Positions 9,216 to 18,561 of a stretch of 64,000 bases of DNA are shown piece after piece. Numbering within the stretch: the stretch's first letter is position 1; each line of letters starts with the position of its first letter. The stretch is taken from assembly GCF_006715395.1 (NCBI RefSeq), contig NZ_VFNC01000003.1, positions 186,001 through 250,000 on the forward strand, given 5' to 3'. Under the pieces are notes generated by a model that was not told the DNA's origin, made no database searches, and saw only the letters and a list, made by a program, of their open reading frames with translations. The translations under genes and the position numbers were made by a program. The stretch is from Streptomyces sp. SLBN-31. GTDB lineage: Bacteria > Actinomycetota > Actinomycetes > Streptomycetales > Streptomycetaceae.

Positions 9216-9259
9216 GCCCTGTCGCCTCCGGGCAGGCGGGAATTTGCCGACAGGGCCTA
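9213..9259. terminator. Hairpin terminator after the DinB gene
   Basis: TAGGCCCTGTCG (9213-9224) pairs perfectly with CGACAGGGCCTA (9248-9259). The 12-bp stem overlaps the DinB stop codon and encloses a GC-rich spacer. This is a strong candidate for a factor-independent or bidirectional terminator. Confidence 0.6.
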
Positions 9260-9382
9260 GTGCGGCCGACCGCCACGGTCACGGGTGGGCTCGCGATGCC
9301 GCGGGAGCGCTGCGGGCGCCCGGGAAATCCAGGTGCCGGGGCGGCCCGGCCGGCGCGGACGCGCGGCGCTCGCCGGGCAGAT

Positions 9383-9640
9383 GGGATCAAGCCACCGACG
9401 GACCCCGTGCCCCGAACCGCGAACAACGGGCCGCCCGACCAGGGAAACACCGCCGTCCGCCCACCAGGTGGGATCAAACCGCCGACAGACCCCCGGCCCC
9501 GAACCGCGAACAACAGGCCGCCCGACCAGGGAAACACCAGCGTCCGCCCACCAGGTGGGATCAAACCGCCGACAGACCCCCGGCCCCGAACCGCGAACAG
9601 CGGGCCGCCCGACCGGGGAAGCACCGGCGCTCACCGGACC
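9383..9640. repeat. 87-bp tandem repeat, about three copies
   Basis: The unit starts GGGATCAA at 9383, 9470 and 9557, exactly 87 bases apart. Each contains CCCCGAACCGCGAACA and GGGCCGCCCGACC-like blocks. Copies 2 and 3 are nearly identical, while copy 1 is more diverged at its start. The unit length is a multiple of three, so open frames cross it on both strands, but none resembles a known protein. The stretch 9260-9673 otherwise holds no gene. Confidence 0.85.
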
Positions 9641-9673
9641 GGTGGACCGACCGCCGGCGGTCCTCGGCGGCCG

Positions 9674-10819
9674 TCAGGCCCTCGGGTAGCGGGTCAGCCA
9701 GCCCGGGGAGGCGCCTGCCGGGCCGTGCAGGGCGGGGCCCTGGGTCATTTCCATGGCGAAGTCGTCGGCCAGTTCCAGGATGGTGGGGCGGCCCTCCAGC
9801 TCGGCCAGCCAGGCCGGTGGCAGGGCCGTCTCCCCGTGCAGGGCGCCCAGCAGCCCGCCGGTCAGCGAGGCCGTCGCCCCCGACGGGCCGTCCTGGTTCA
9901 CGGCCAGACACAGGCCGTGCCGGACGTCCTCGCCGACCAGCGCGCAGTACACGGCCGCGGCCAGCGTCCCCTCCGCCGTACGGTCCCCGGCGAGCTCGGC
10001 GACCCGGGCGGGCGTCGGCATGCCCTGGCGGACCGCGCCCAGGGCGTGCTGGAGGGCGCCGGAGACCGACTCGTGCCCGGGGCGCGCCGCGAGCAGGGCG
10101 AGCGCCCGCTGGACGGCCGCGTCGAGGGTCTCGCCGCGGGCCAGCCCGTGCACGACGACGGCGTACGCCCCCGCCGACAGGTAGGCCATCGGGTGCCCGT
10201 GGGTCTGCGCCGCGCACTCCACCGCGAGCTGCACGACGAGCTGCGGCTCCCAGCCGACCAGGAGCCCGAAGGGGGCGGAGCGGGCCACCGCCTCCGGTCC
10301 CACCTCGCCGGGGTTCTTGGGCGCGTCCAGGGTGCCCATGTTCTCGTCGCCGAAGCCGATCAGCAGCGAGCGGGCCGGGTCCCGCCGGGCGTACAGCCAC
10401 TCCTCGCGGGCCAGCCAGCCGTCGTCCTTGCGCCGCTCGTCGGGCCCCCAGTCGCGCTGGGTGGCCGCCCACCGCAGATAGGCGCGGTGCAGGTCGGTCG
10501 GCGGATGCCAGGCGCCGGTGTCCCGCCGGACCTGGGCGCGTATCAGCCCGTCCACGCTGAACAGGGTGAGCTGGGTGAGGTGGGTGACCGCTCCGCGTCT
10601 GCCGTAGGCGACACCGAGATCGGCGAGCCCCTCGGCGCCGTACCCCTCCCGGATTCCGTCCAGGTCCAGCCCGTCGACCGGCGCTCCCAGCGCGTCCCCG
10701 ACGGCGGATCCGAGCAGTGTGCCGCGCACCCGGCTGCGGAAGTCCTGCTGTTCCGCGCGGCCCCAGACGGCCCCGGCTGTCCCACCCACCAGAACCTCCC
10801 CGAGGGCCCCGCCCGACAT
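9674..10819 (-). CDS. ADP-ribosylglycohydrolase (DraG) family protein
   Basis: The 381-residue protein has RGTLLGSAVGDALGAPVDG, the first DraG-family motif, and a C-terminal NQDGPSGATASLTGGLLGA corresponding to the metal-binding NxxGDSDTxAA region. The middle TQLTLFSVDGLI matches the family's TDDTQMTL segment without its acidic pair. The enzyme class removes ADP-ribose from proteins or small molecules using two magnesium ions. The missing acidic residues in both motifs may reduce metal binding. ATG 10819 is chosen; GTG 10834 is an in-frame alternative. It is divergent from the DUF2165 gene. Confidence 0.85.
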   Translation of the reverse strand: MSGGALGEVLVGGTAGAVWGRAEQQDFRSRVRGTLLGSAVGDALGAPVDGLDLDGIREGYGAEGLADLGVAYGRRGAVTHLTQLTLFSVDGLIRAQVRRDTGAWHPPTDLHRAYLRWAATQRDWGPDERRKDDGWLAREEWLYARRDPARSLLIGFGDENMGTLDAPKNPGEVGPEAVARSAPFGLLVGWEPQLVVQLAVECAAQTHGHPMAYLSAGAYAVVVHGLARGETLDAAVQRALALLAARPGHESVSGALQHALGAVRQGMPTPARVAELAGDRTAEGTLAAAVYCALVGEDVRHGLCLAVNQDGPSGATASLTGGLLGALHGETALPPAWLAELEGRPTILELADDFAMEMTQGPALHGPAGASPGWLTRYPRA

Positions 10820-10910
10820 ACGACAGTTCAGCACTGTAATCGAACGAGGACGGTCGGTTCAGGGGGCGATCCGGTGCGCAGACCGATCACGCCGGGGAAA
10901 GATGGCTGTC

Positions 10911-11450
10911 ATGTCCACCAACACAACGACCGGCCCGACCACGGTCACAACCCCCCACACCCGCGCCCTCACCCTCACCGCCGCGCTCCTCACGGCGAGC
11001 GTCGCCCTCTACATCGCGCTCGTCGCCTTCGGCAACATCACCGACTTCGGGACCAACCAGGCGTTCGTGCAGCACGTCCTGGCCATGGACACCACGTTCA
11101 AGGACGACGACCTGATGTGGCGGGCCATCACCAGCAAGGGCCTGCAGAACGCCGCGTACGTCACGATCATCGTCTGGGAGACGCTCGCCGCGATCGTCCT
11201 GATCTACGGGACCTGGCTGTGGGCCCGCCGGGACCACGTGCGCGCCCGCACCGTCTCCACCTACGGACTGCTGATGGTGCTCCTGCTGTTCGGCGCCGGT
11301 TTCATCGCCGTCGGCGGGGAGTGGTTCTCCATGTGGCAGTCGAAGACCTGGAACGGTCTGGACGCCGCGCTGCGGGTGTTCGTCTTCGCCGGGATCACGC
11401 TGCTCGTCGTGCTGTTCAGCGACAACCGGCGTACCGACGCCACTACTTGA
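10911..11450 (+). CDS. DUF2165 family membrane protein
   Basis: This is a 179-residue integral membrane protein with four hydrophobic stretches: ALTLTAALLTASVALYIALV, VTIIVWETLAAIVLIYGTWL, YGLLMVLLLFGAGFIAVGGE and ALRVFVFAGITLLVVLF. The sequence FGNITDFGTNQAFVQHVLAM and the GEWFSMWQSKTWNG loop are typical of DUF2165. No function is established for the family. ATG 10902 lies three codons upstream in frame and could also be the start. Its last bases overlap the end of the next, convergent gene by 8 bases. Confidence 0.82.
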   Translation: MSTNTTTGPTTVTTPHTRALTLTAALLTASVALYIALVAFGNITDFGTNQAFVQHVLAMDTTFKDDDLMWRAITSKGLQNAAYVTIIVWETLAAIVLIYGTWLWARRDHVRARTVSTYGLLMVLLLFGAGFIAVGGEWFSMWQSKTWNGLDAALRVFVFAGITLLVVLFSDNRRTDATT

Positions 11451-11997
11451 CGACCGCGACCTTCGTGCCGGCCGTCGCGAAGGTCCACAGCGCCGCTCCG
11501 TCCGCCGCCTTCATCCGGATACCGCCGGTGCGGGTGCCGGACGCGGGCGGCGGGGACGTCCCGTCGACCGCGTTGGAGAAGGCGATGTTCACTCCGGAGC
11601 TGACGGAGAAGTAGACGATGTGCTCGATCTTCACACCGTCCGAGCCGGTGATCGGGCCCTCGGTGCGCGTGCCGACCGTGTAGGCGCCGGGGGCGGGTGC
11701 GACCGTCCCCGGCCACACCGCGAAGGTGCGGCGGGCCGCGTCGCTCGCGTCGACCAGCCACACCGTCTTGTGGCCGAGCGAGTAGACGATCCGGCGGCCG
11801 GTGCCGGAGCCGCTCGGCACCGCGGCCGGTGACTTCGTCCTCGTGGCGTGGGGCTGCGCGCCCGCCGACGCCGAGGCGTTCGGCTTGGAGGCGACCGCAT
11901 GGGGCTTCGGTCCCTTGTCGGCCTGCACGGCCAGGACGGCGACGGCGGCGATGGCTCCTACCGTCAGACCGGTCACCCAGACCTTGGGGGCTGGCAC
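11443..11997 (-). CDS. Membrane-anchored L,D-transpeptidase-like protein without catalytic Cys
   Basis: The 184-residue protein has an N-terminal membrane anchor (VWVTGLTVGAIAAVAVLAVQA). A Ser/Ala/Pro/Lys-rich linker follows, then a domain resembling YkuD L,D-transpeptidases (IVYSLGHKTVWLVD, AYTVGTRTEGPITG). In active enzymes the signature is HG...SxGCIRM. Here the aligned stretch reads TRTGGIRMKAADGAALW, so the catalytic Cys is Gly. It is therefore probably inactive as a transpeptidase and may bind the wall or a partner. GTG 11997 has GAGGAG 9 bases upstream; TTG 12006 is too close to it. The fold assignment is inference from motifs. Confidence 0.65.
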   Translation of the reverse strand: MPAPKVWVTGLTVGAIAAVAVLAVQADKGPKPHAVASKPNASASAGAQPHATRTKSPAAVPSGSGTGRRIVYSLGHKTVWLVDASDAARRTFAVWPGTVAPAPGAYTVGTRTEGPITGSDGVKIEHIVYFSVSSGVNIAFSNAVDGTSPPPASGTRTGGIRMKAADGAALWTFATAGTKVAVVK

Positions 11998-12078
11998 GGC
12001 ACGCAACTCCTCGGATACAGGACCCCTGACACCCGTCGGAACAGGGGTCCGATCATCGTACTGTGGTGCTCCCCCGTG

Positions 12079-14661
12079 TCAGTCCAGCACCGGCAGCAGC
12101 TCCGGCAGGTGCCCGTCGGAGACCGTCGCCGCCCGCTGCCGTTCCTGCGGAACCTCGCCGTACAGCGTCGTCCGCGGCCTCGCCGGCCGCCCCGCCGCCT
12201 CCGCCACCGCGATCAGGTCCTTGACCGACTTGTACGAGCCGTAGGAGGACCCGGCCATCCGGGAGATCGTCTCCTCCATCAGCGTGCCGCCCAGGTCGTT
12301 GGCGCCCGAGCGCAGCATCTGCGCCGCGCCGTCCGTGCCCAGCTTGACCCAGCTGGTCTGGATGTTCGGGATGTACGGGTGCAGCAGCAGCCGGGCCATC
12401 GCGGTCACCGCCCGGTTGTCGCGGACCGACGGGCCGGGCCGGGCGATCCCCGCCAGGTAGACCGGGGCGTTGGTGTGGATGAAGGGGAGCGTCACGAACT
12501 CCGTGAAGCCGCCGGTGCGTTGCTGGATGCCGGCCAGCGTGCGCAGGTGGCCGAGCCAGTGCCGGGGCTGGTCGACGTGCCCGTACATCATGGTCGACGA
12601 CGACCGGATGCCCAGTTCGTGGGCGGTCTCGATGACCTCGATCCAGGTGGCGGTGGGCAGCTTGCCCTTGGTGAGGATCCAGCGGACCTCGTCGTCGAGG
12701 ATCTCGGCCGCCGTGCCGGGGATGGTGTCCAGGCCGGCCTCCTTCGCCGCGGTCAGCCACTCCCGCACCGACAAGCCGGTGCGGGTGGCGCCGTTGACGA
12801 CCTCCATGGGGGAGAAGGCGTGCACGTGCATGCCCGGCACCCGCTCCTTCACCGCGCGCGCGATGTCGAAGTACGCCGTCCCCGGCAGGTCGGGGTGGAT
12901 CCCGCCCTGCATGCACACCTCGACCGCGCCCACGTCCCACGCCTGCTGCGCCCGGTCGGCGACCTGCTCCAGGGAGAGCGTGTAGGCGTCGGCGTCCGTC
13001 CTGCGCTGCGCGAACGCGCAGAACCGGCAGCCGGTGTAGCAGACGTTGGTGAAGTTGATGTTGCGGGTGACGATGTACGTCACCTCGTCGCCCACCGCCG
13101 ACCTGCGCACGTCGTCGGCGATCCGGGTCAGGGCGTCCAGCGCGGGGCCGTCCGCGTGCAGCAGCGCCAGCGCCTCGTCGTCGGTGAGCTTCGTCGGGTC
13201 GTCGGCGGCGGTCGCCAGCGCGGCCCGCACATCGGTGTCGATGCGCTCGGGCGCCATGCCGGGCGCGGCCGCCTCGCGCAGCTCCGCCCAGTCGCCGTAG
13301 ACCTCGTCGAAGTCCTCGCGCCGGTCGGCGGTACGGCCCTCGGTGTCGATGGAGGTGTGCAGATCGGTGCGGCCGGAGGCGGTGAAGGCCTCCTCGGGCT
13401 CCTGCCACGGGCGGCCCTCGACCACCGCGTCCGGGAGGGCCAGCCCGGTCTCCGGGTCGGCCAGGGCGCGCACGTGCGGGCGCAGCCGCGGGTCCAGCCA
13501 GGGCTCGCCGCGGGTGACGAACTCCGGGTACACGCACAGGCGTTCGCGCAGCTCGAAGCCGGCGGCGCGGGAGCGCTCGGTCAGCTCCTCGATCTGCGGC
13601 CAGGGCCGTTCGGGGTTGACGTGGTCGATGGTCAGCGGGGACACCCCGCCCCAGTCGTCGATGCCCGCCCCGATCAGCCGCTCGTACTCGCCCTCGACGA
13701 GGTTGGGCGGGGCCTGGAGGCAGGCGCTCGGCCCCATGATGTGCCGGGCGACGGCGACGGTGGCGACCAGCTCGTCCAGCTCGGCGTCGGGCATGCCGCG
13801 CATCGCGGTGTCCGGCTTGGCGCGGAAGTTCTGGATGATCAGTTCCTGGATGCCGTGGTAGGCGCGGGAGACCTTGCGGAGCGCGAACAGGGACTCGGCC
13901 CGCTCCTCGTAGGTCTCGCCGATGCCGATCAGCAGCCCGGAGGTGAAGGGGACGGAGGACCGCCCGGCGTCCTCCAGGACGCGCAGGCGTACGGCGGGCT
14001 CCTTGTCCGGGGAGCCGAAGTGCGGCCCGCCGGGCTCGGACCACAGGCGGGTGGCGGTGGTCTCCAGCATCATCCCCATGGACGGGGCGACGGGCTTGAG
14101 CCGCTGGAAATCGGTCCAGGACATCACGCCCGGGTTGAGGTGGGGCAGCAGCCCGGTCTCCTCCAGGATGCGGACGGAGATGGCGCGGACGTAGGCGACG
14201 GTGTCGTCGTAGCCGTGCGCGTCCAGCCACTCGCGGGCCTCCGGCCAGCGCTCCTCGGGCTTGTCGCCGAGGGTGATGAGGGCTTCCTTGCAGCCGAGGG
14301 CGGCGCCCTTGCGGGCGATGTCGAGGACCTCGTCCGGGGACATGAACATCCCGTGCCCGGCGCGGCGCAGCTTGCCGGGGACGGTGACGAAGGTGCAGTA
14401 GTGGCACTTGTCCCGGCACAGCCGGGTGAGGGGGATGAAGACGCTCTTCGAGTACGTGATGACCCCGGGGCGCCCGGCCTGTTCGAGCCCCGCGTCCCGT
14501 ACCCGGGCGGCGGACGCGGCGAGGTCGGTGAGCGCCTCGCCGCGGGCCTGGAGCAGGACGGCCGCCTCGGTGACGTCGAGGGCGACACCGTCACGGGCAC
14601 GTTTGAGGGCGCGACGCAGGGAGTTCTCGGTGGGGCCGGTTCCGGTCGCGGAAGTCGTCAT
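12079..14661 (-). CDS. fbiC: 7,8-didemethyl-8-hydroxy-5-deazariboflavin (FO) synthase, fused CofG-CofH
   Basis: This bifunctional radical SAM enzyme makes FO, the deazaflavin core of coenzyme F420, from tyrosine and a ribityl-uracil intermediate. It has 860 residues, the normal fused length. The N-terminal half carries the 4Fe-4S motif CRDKCHYC (Cys 82, 86, 89). The C-terminal half has CYTGCRFC near residue 540. A TATGCT box (14668-14673) lies six bases before ATG 14661, which suggests a leaderless transcript. A long in-frame upstream extension to 15174 has no similarity and is rejected. Several likely F420-using enzymes lie nearby (14774, 16701, 22394, 36448). Confidence 0.96.
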   Translation of the reverse strand: MTTSATGTGPTENSLRRALKRARDGVALDVTEAAVLLQARGEALTDLAASAARVRDAGLEQAGRPGVITYSKSVFIPLTRLCRDKCHYCTFVTVPGKLRRAGHGMFMSPDEVLDIARKGAALGCKEALITLGDKPEERWPEAREWLDAHGYDDTVAYVRAISVRILEETGLLPHLNPGVMSWTDFQRLKPVAPSMGMMLETTATRLWSEPGGPHFGSPDKEPAVRLRVLEDAGRSSVPFTSGLLIGIGETYEERAESLFALRKVSRAYHGIQELIIQNFRAKPDTAMRGMPDAELDELVATVAVARHIMGPSACLQAPPNLVEGEYERLIGAGIDDWGGVSPLTIDHVNPERPWPQIEELTERSRAAGFELRERLCVYPEFVTRGEPWLDPRLRPHVRALADPETGLALPDAVVEGRPWQEPEEAFTASGRTDLHTSIDTEGRTADRREDFDEVYGDWAELREAAAPGMAPERIDTDVRAALATAADDPTKLTDDEALALLHADGPALDALTRIADDVRRSAVGDEVTYIVTRNINFTNVCYTGCRFCAFAQRRTDADAYTLSLEQVADRAQQAWDVGAVEVCMQGGIHPDLPGTAYFDIARAVKERVPGMHVHAFSPMEVVNGATRTGLSVREWLTAAKEAGLDTIPGTAAEILDDEVRWILTKGKLPTATWIEVIETAHELGIRSSSTMMYGHVDQPRHWLGHLRTLAGIQQRTGGFTEFVTLPFIHTNAPVYLAGIARPGPSVRDNRAVTAMARLLLHPYIPNIQTSWVKLGTDGAAQMLRSGANDLGGTLMEETISRMAGSSYGSYKSVKDLIAVAEAAGRPARPRTTLYGEVPQERQRAATVSDGHLPELLPVLD

Positions 14662-14667
14662 TTCTTG

Positions 14668-14673
14668 AGCATA
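14668..14673 (-). promoter_or_regulatory. Probable -10 box of leaderless fbiC promoter
   Basis: TATGCT on the minus strand ends six bases before the ATG. No ribosome site lies between, which fits initiation at or very near the start codon. Confidence 0.5.
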
Positions 14674-14773
14674 CGTTCGAGGTCTCCGTTGTCGGCTGCG
14701 GGTGCGTTGTGGCTGGTCGCGCCCACGCGGCGGCAGCCGCGACGCAATACGGCCGCCCGCCCGGGTCCCGGGT

Positions 14774-15619
14774 TCACACGTACTCGGCGTACCCGTCCAA
14801 GGCCCGCAGCACCTCCGTCTCACCCGCGGGCGGCAGCTGGACCACGACCTCTTCGATGCCCAGGTCGGCGTAGTGCGCGAGCTTGCCGGGGCGGGGGAAG
14901 ACGGCGTACGGGACGATCTGGAGGGCGGCGGGGTCGCGGCCCGCGTCCGCCCAGGCGGCGCGCAGCACCGGCAGCGACTCGGTGAGGCCGCGCCCGCCGA
15001 TGGGCATCCAGCCGTCGGCGTATTCGCAGATGTGCGAGAACAGCTTGGGGCCTGCCGCCCCGCCGACGAGGGTGCGCGGGCCGACGACCGGACCGCGCGG
15101 CTTCCGGACCGGCTTGGGGTACGCGGAGGAGGCCCGTACGCTCCCGAACTCCCCCTCGTAGGCGGTCGGTTCATCGGCCCACAGTGCCCGCATCAGTGCC
15201 ATCCGGTCGCGCACCAGCTCCCGCCGGGTGCGCCACTGCACGCCGTGGTCGGCGGCCTCCTCGACGTTCCAGCCGAAGCCGAGGCCGAGGGTGAACCGGC
15301 CGTCGGAGAGGTGGTCGAGGGTGGCGATCTGCTTGGCGAGGGCGATCGGATCGTGCTGGGCGACCAGGGTGATGCCGGTGCCGAGGCCGAGCCGCTCGGT
15401 CACGGCGGCGGCCTGGCCGAGGGCGACGAAGGGGTCGAGGGTGCGGCCGTACTCGGGGGGCAGGTCGCCGCCCGCCGGGTACGGGGTCGCGCGCTCGACC
15501 GGGATGTGGGTGTGCTCGGGCAGGTACAGGCCCGCGAACCCGCGCCGCTCCAGCTCACGGGCGAGCCGGACGGGGGCGATGGTCTCGTCGGTGAGGAAGA
15601 TCGTGACGGCGATTCGCAT
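14774..15619 (-). CDS. LLM-class F420-dependent oxidoreductase
   Basis: The 281-residue protein has a luciferase-like TIM-barrel. It opens [20 protein letters not shown], then [41 protein letters not shown] and [15 protein letters not shown]. The GFGWN variant is typical of actinobacterial F420-dependent members. Family enzymes use reduced F420 or flavin to reduce or hydroxylate small organic molecules. It lies just upstream of fbiC on the same strand, about 110 bases away. The reading [22 protein letters not shown] fits the usual C-terminal part. The substrate is unknown. Confidence 0.88.
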   Translation of the reverse strand: MRIAVTIFLTDETIAPVRLARELERRGFAGLYLPEHTHIPVERATPYPAGGDLPPEYGRTLDPFVALGQAAAVTERLGLGTGITLVAQHDPIALAKQIATLDHLSDGRFTLGLGFGWNVEEAADHGVQWRTRRELVRDRMALMRALWADEPTAYEGEFGSVRASSAYPKPVRKPRGPVVGPRTLVGGAAGPKLFSHICEYADGWMPIGGRGLTESLPVLRAAWADAGRDPAALQIVPYAVFPRPGKLAHYADLGIEEVVVQLPPAGETEVLRALDGYAEYV

Positions 15620-15739
15620 GGGTCATCCATACCGGGTACGGCATGCGATGTACACACCGACCAGTCGGGATTCGGCGCCGGGTTCCACGGGTCGTGGGGC
15701 CGGTCCACGTCGACGGTGTGCCCGGTCCTCACCTGTGCC

Positions 15740-15891
15740 CCCGGCCGGTGACGGGCTCGGGTGTCGTGGAGTGGCGGACGACCGCGGCGCGCACCGGGTA
15801 CGTCCGCGCGGAACTGCGCCACGAGACGGCTGCGGGGCCGCTGCCGGGGGCGATGGCCGCCTTCACCAACCCGGAGTTCCCAGGCCGTTGA
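15740..15891 (+). pseudogene. Remnant resembling the C-terminus of a CehA/McbA-type metallohydrolase
   Basis: The frame ending at 15891 reads TGYVRAELRHETAAGPLPGA, then MAAFTNPEFPGR and a stop. This resembles the last 40-50 residues of actinobacterial CehA/McbA or PHP-like metallohydrolases, which end in AFVRAEVRH...MAALTNPIFLG. No coding body is visible upstream, so it looks like a 3' fragment left by deletion. The remaining bases of the 15620-15953 gap hold nothing I recognise. Confidence 0.45.
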
Positions 15892-15953
15892 CGCGCGGCC
15901 GGAGTGCCTGCCGGCGGGTCTCGCCGGACGGGCCCCCGGCCGCGCGGCGGGGC

Positions 15954-16505
15954 TCAGCGCTTGAGCATGAAGGTGAAGTCACCGCGGAGCCGGCCGCCCA
16001 GGCGGACCGCCGAGACGACCTTCCCCGCGGCGATCAGCCTCTCGGCCTCGGCCCGTGACAGACCGCAGCCTTCGGCGATCAGCCGCACCGGCCGGACCGG
16101 GATCGGCGCCGCGAAACGGACCGAGACGTCGATCACCTCACCCTCGGGGTGGTGATCCGGTCCGCCCGTGTCGAGACGCCAGGCGTCGGCCCAGTCGAGC
16201 GCGACCCGGTTGCGGCGCCGAAGGACGGGGTCCCGGAGCAACTCGGCCGCCAGAGCGGAGTCGTTGTCGTGCATACGGTCCAGCAGCTCGTGCCGTACGG
16301 AGCGCACGTTCGCCCGCTCCAGGACCGTGAACTTCGCGGTGTCCCCGCAGGAGGTGCAGAGCGCGAGAAGCCAGGCGTCGATGAGCTTGTGGTTGGCGTT
16401 GACGCGGAACTTGCCGTTCGGCCGGAAGGTCCCGGACGCGCACGTGTGGCAACGGCGCAGGACAAGTGGCAGGCAGGTGGGTACGACCACCCAGGTCTTG
16501 AGCAC
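15954..16505 (-). CDS. DUF1062 domain protein
   Basis: The 183-residue protein begins LKTWVVVPTCLPLVLRRCHTC and continues FRPNGKFRVNANHKLIDAWLL, the hallmark of DUF1062. Two CxxC pairs (CHTC and CTSC) should bind one zinc. The C-terminus contains ERLIAAGKVVSAVRLGGRLRGDF, an S4-like RNA-binding element. A role in RNA binding is plausible but unproven. The start is GTG 16505. It ends near the metallohydrolase remnant and is divergent from the small Ddn-type gene at 16701. Confidence 0.8.
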   Translation of the reverse strand: MLKTWVVVPTCLPLVLRRCHTCASGTFRPNGKFRVNANHKLIDAWLLALCTSCGDTAKFTVLERANVRSVRHELLDRMHDNDSALAAELLRDPVLRRRNRVALDWADAWRLDTGGPDHHPEGEVIDVSVRFAAPIPVRPVRLIAEGCGLSRAEAERLIAAGKVVSAVRLGGRLRGDFTFMLKR

Positions 16506-16700
16506 AGAAGTACACCGGTTTCAGTGAGAAATCCGCAGCAGAAAGGGGCGCGGCGCACAGGCGCGACGCGCGACGAATCAGCACTCGGGAGGTCTCACAC
16601 GGTGTACAACGGCACGCCCTTCACCAGACGACTCGGTCCGGCGGCACGGTAGCGGTGCACCACGGCGCCGTTCCATCGGTTTTCGTGGTGAAGTCGACGC

Positions 16701-17093
16701 ATGGACAGTGAGACCAAGTACCGCGTCGTCACGGCCTTCCAGCGGGTCCTGAACCGCGTGATGCGCCGTCTGCCCACCCACACCCTCCTGGAGACCACCG
16801 GCCGCACCTCCGGCCTCCCCCGCCGTACGCCGGTCGGCGGGCGGAGGGCCGGGGGCTCCTTCTGGCTGGTGTCGGAGTTCGGGGAGCGTTCGCAGTACGT
16901 GCGCAACATCAAGGCCGATCCCCGGGTCCGGGTCCGGCTGCGCGGCCGCTGGCACACCGGCACGGCCCATCTCCTGCCCGACGACGACCCCGTCGCCCGG
17001 CTGCGCGGCCTGCCCCGGATGAACAGTGCCGCGGTGCGGACGGTCGGCGCCGGGCTGCTGACGGTGCGGGTGGATCTGGACGACGCCCCGTAG
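16701..17093 (+). CDS. Deazaflavin (F420)-dependent nitroreductase-family protein
   Basis: The 130-residue split-barrel protein contains LLETTGRTSGLPRRTPVGG, then FWLVSEFGERSQYVRNIKADPRVRVRLRG, the Ddn/DUF385 signature. Characterised relatives use reduced F420 to reduce quinones or nitro compounds at the membrane face. The Arg-rich N-terminal helix (VVTAFQRVLNRVMRRLP) fits peripheral membrane binding. It stands alone, and its stop is 7 bases from the converging aldehyde dehydrogenase end. Confidence 0.85.
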   Translation: MDSETKYRVVTAFQRVLNRVMRRLPTHTLLETTGRTSGLPRRTPVGGRRAGGSFWLVSEFGERSQYVRNIKADPRVRVRLRGRWHTGTAHLLPDDDPVARLRGLPRMNSAAVRTVGAGLLTVRVDLDDAP

Positions 17094-17100
17094 GCAGGGG

Positions 17101-18561
17101 TCAGCCGGGCCACACGATCGACTGCACCTCGCCGTAGGCGTGCAGCGCGTACGACCCGCAGTCGCGGCCGACCCCGCTGTCCTTGAAGCCGCCGAAGGGC
17201 GCCTCCATGTTGCGGCCGACGGTGTTCACGCCGACCCCGCCGGCCCGCAGCCGCCGGGCCACCCGGAAGGCACGGGCGACGTCGCCGGACCACACGTAGT
17301 CGATGAGCCCGTAGTCGCTGTCGTCGGCGAGGGCGACGCCCTCGTCCTCGTCGTCGAACGGGATCACCACGACCACCGGCCCGAAGATCTCCTCCCGGGC
17401 CACGCGCATGTCGTTGGTGCAGTCCGCGAGGAGGGTGGGCGCGACGTGGAAGCCGCGTTCATACGGCGGCCGTTCACCGCCGGCGACCACCACCGCTCCC
17501 TCCTTGCGGCCCAGTTCGACGTACGACTCCACCCGGTCCCGGTGGGCGGCGGAGATCACCGGCCCGACCACCGTGTCCGGCTGCCTCGGATCGCCGACCT
17601 TCAACCGGCTTGCATAGGCGGCCAGTTGATCCACGAGACGGTCGTACACCCCCCTCTGCGCCAGCACCCGCGTCGGTGCCGTGCAGATCTGTCCGCTGTA
17701 GAAGGAGAAGGTGGTGCCGATCCCGGCCACCGCCGAGCCCAGGTCGGCGTCGTCGAAGACGAGCGCCGCGCCCTTGCCGCCCAGCTCCATGAGCTGCCGT
17801 TTCATGGAGCGGCCGCACACCTCGCCGATCCGCCGTCCCACCGCCGTCGACCCGGTGAAGCTGACCATGTCGACGTCGGCCGACTCCACCACCGCCTGGC
17901 CGACTTCCACCGACCGGCCGGAGACCACGTTCACGACCCCCCGCGGGACTCCGGCCGCCTCCAGCGCCTCCGCCATCCGGTAGACCGACAGCGGGTCCTG
18001 CGGGGCGGGCTTGACGACCACGGTGTTGCCCATGGCGAGCGCGGGGGCGATCTTGCCGGCCGGGTTCGCCCACGGGTTGTTGTAGGAGGTGATGCACGCG
18101 ACGACACCCACCGGCTGCCGCACCGCGAGCGCGCCCATCACCCCGGCCCTCCCCATCGGGCCGGCGTCGTTGATCTGCGGTGGGATCGCCCACTCGGCGG
18201 GCTCCACGCGCGCGTACCGCCGGAAGCGGGCCATGCCCACCCCGACCTGCATCGCCCGGGCGGTCCCCGTGGTCGCCCCCGTCTCGGCCTGGGCGAGTTC
18301 GGCGTACGGCGCGAAGTGGGCCCCGATGACACCGGCCGCCCGGCCCAGCACCGCCGCCCGCTCCTCCGGCGCCGTCCTCGACCACGGCCCGAAGGCCTCG
18401 CGGGCCGCGGCGCAGGCCGCGCGCACCTGATCCAGCGAGGCCTCCGGGGCCCACCCGACGGTCTCCTCGGTCGCCGGGTCGACCACCGCGTAGTGTCCGC
18501 CGTCCGGCTCGGTCCACTCGCCCCCGACGAACAGCCGCTGCCCGTCGGCCGCCTCGCTCAC
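17101..18561 (-). CDS. Aldehyde dehydrogenase family protein
   Basis: The 486-residue NAD(P)-dependent aldehyde dehydrogenase has a nucleophile Cys at about residue 293 (YSGQICTAPTR) and a general-base Glu near 259 (MELGGKGA). NNPWANPAGKIAPALAMGNT and VSFTGSTAVGRRIG are the cofactor motifs. The APFGGFKDSGVGRDCG ending is normal. The protein oxidises an aldehyde to an acid or CoA-free product in the pathway. Its GTG start overlaps the stop of the upstream deacylase gene by four bases (GTGA), so the two are translationally coupled. Confidence 0.92.
   Translation of the reverse strand: MSEAADGQRLFVGGEWTEPDGGHYAVVDPATEETVGWAPEASLDQVRAACAAAREAFGPWSRTAPEERAAVLGRAAGVIGAHFAPYAELAQAETGATTGTARAMQVGVGMARFRRYARVEPAEWAIPPQINDAGPMGRAGVMGALAVRQPVGVVACITSYNNPWANPAGKIAPALAMGNTVVVKPAPQDPLSVYRMAEALEAAGVPRGVVNVVSGRSVEVGQAVVESADVDMVSFTGSTAVGRRIGEVCGRSMKRQLMELGGKGAALVFDDADLGSAVAGIGTTFSFYSGQICTAPTRVLAQRGVYDRLVDQLAAYASRLKVGDPRQPDTVVGPVISAAHRDRVESYVELGRKEGAVVVAGGERPPYERGFHVAPTLLADCTNDMRVAREEIFGPVVVVIPFDDEDEGVALADDSDYGLIDYVWSGDVARAFRVARRLRAGGVGVNTVGRNMEAPFGGFKDSGVGRDCGSYALHAYGEVQSIVWPG

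Noticed and set aside
9257..9634. Frame with repeated VSLVGRPVVRGSGPG-type peptide
   Set aside because: It is a translation of the 87-bp tandem repeats. No ribosome site or known repeat protein was seen.
14662..15174. N-terminal extension of FO synthase
   Set aside because: The extra 171 residues are Arg/Pro/Ser-rich and overlap the LLM gene. The family start and a -10 box fit ATG 14661.
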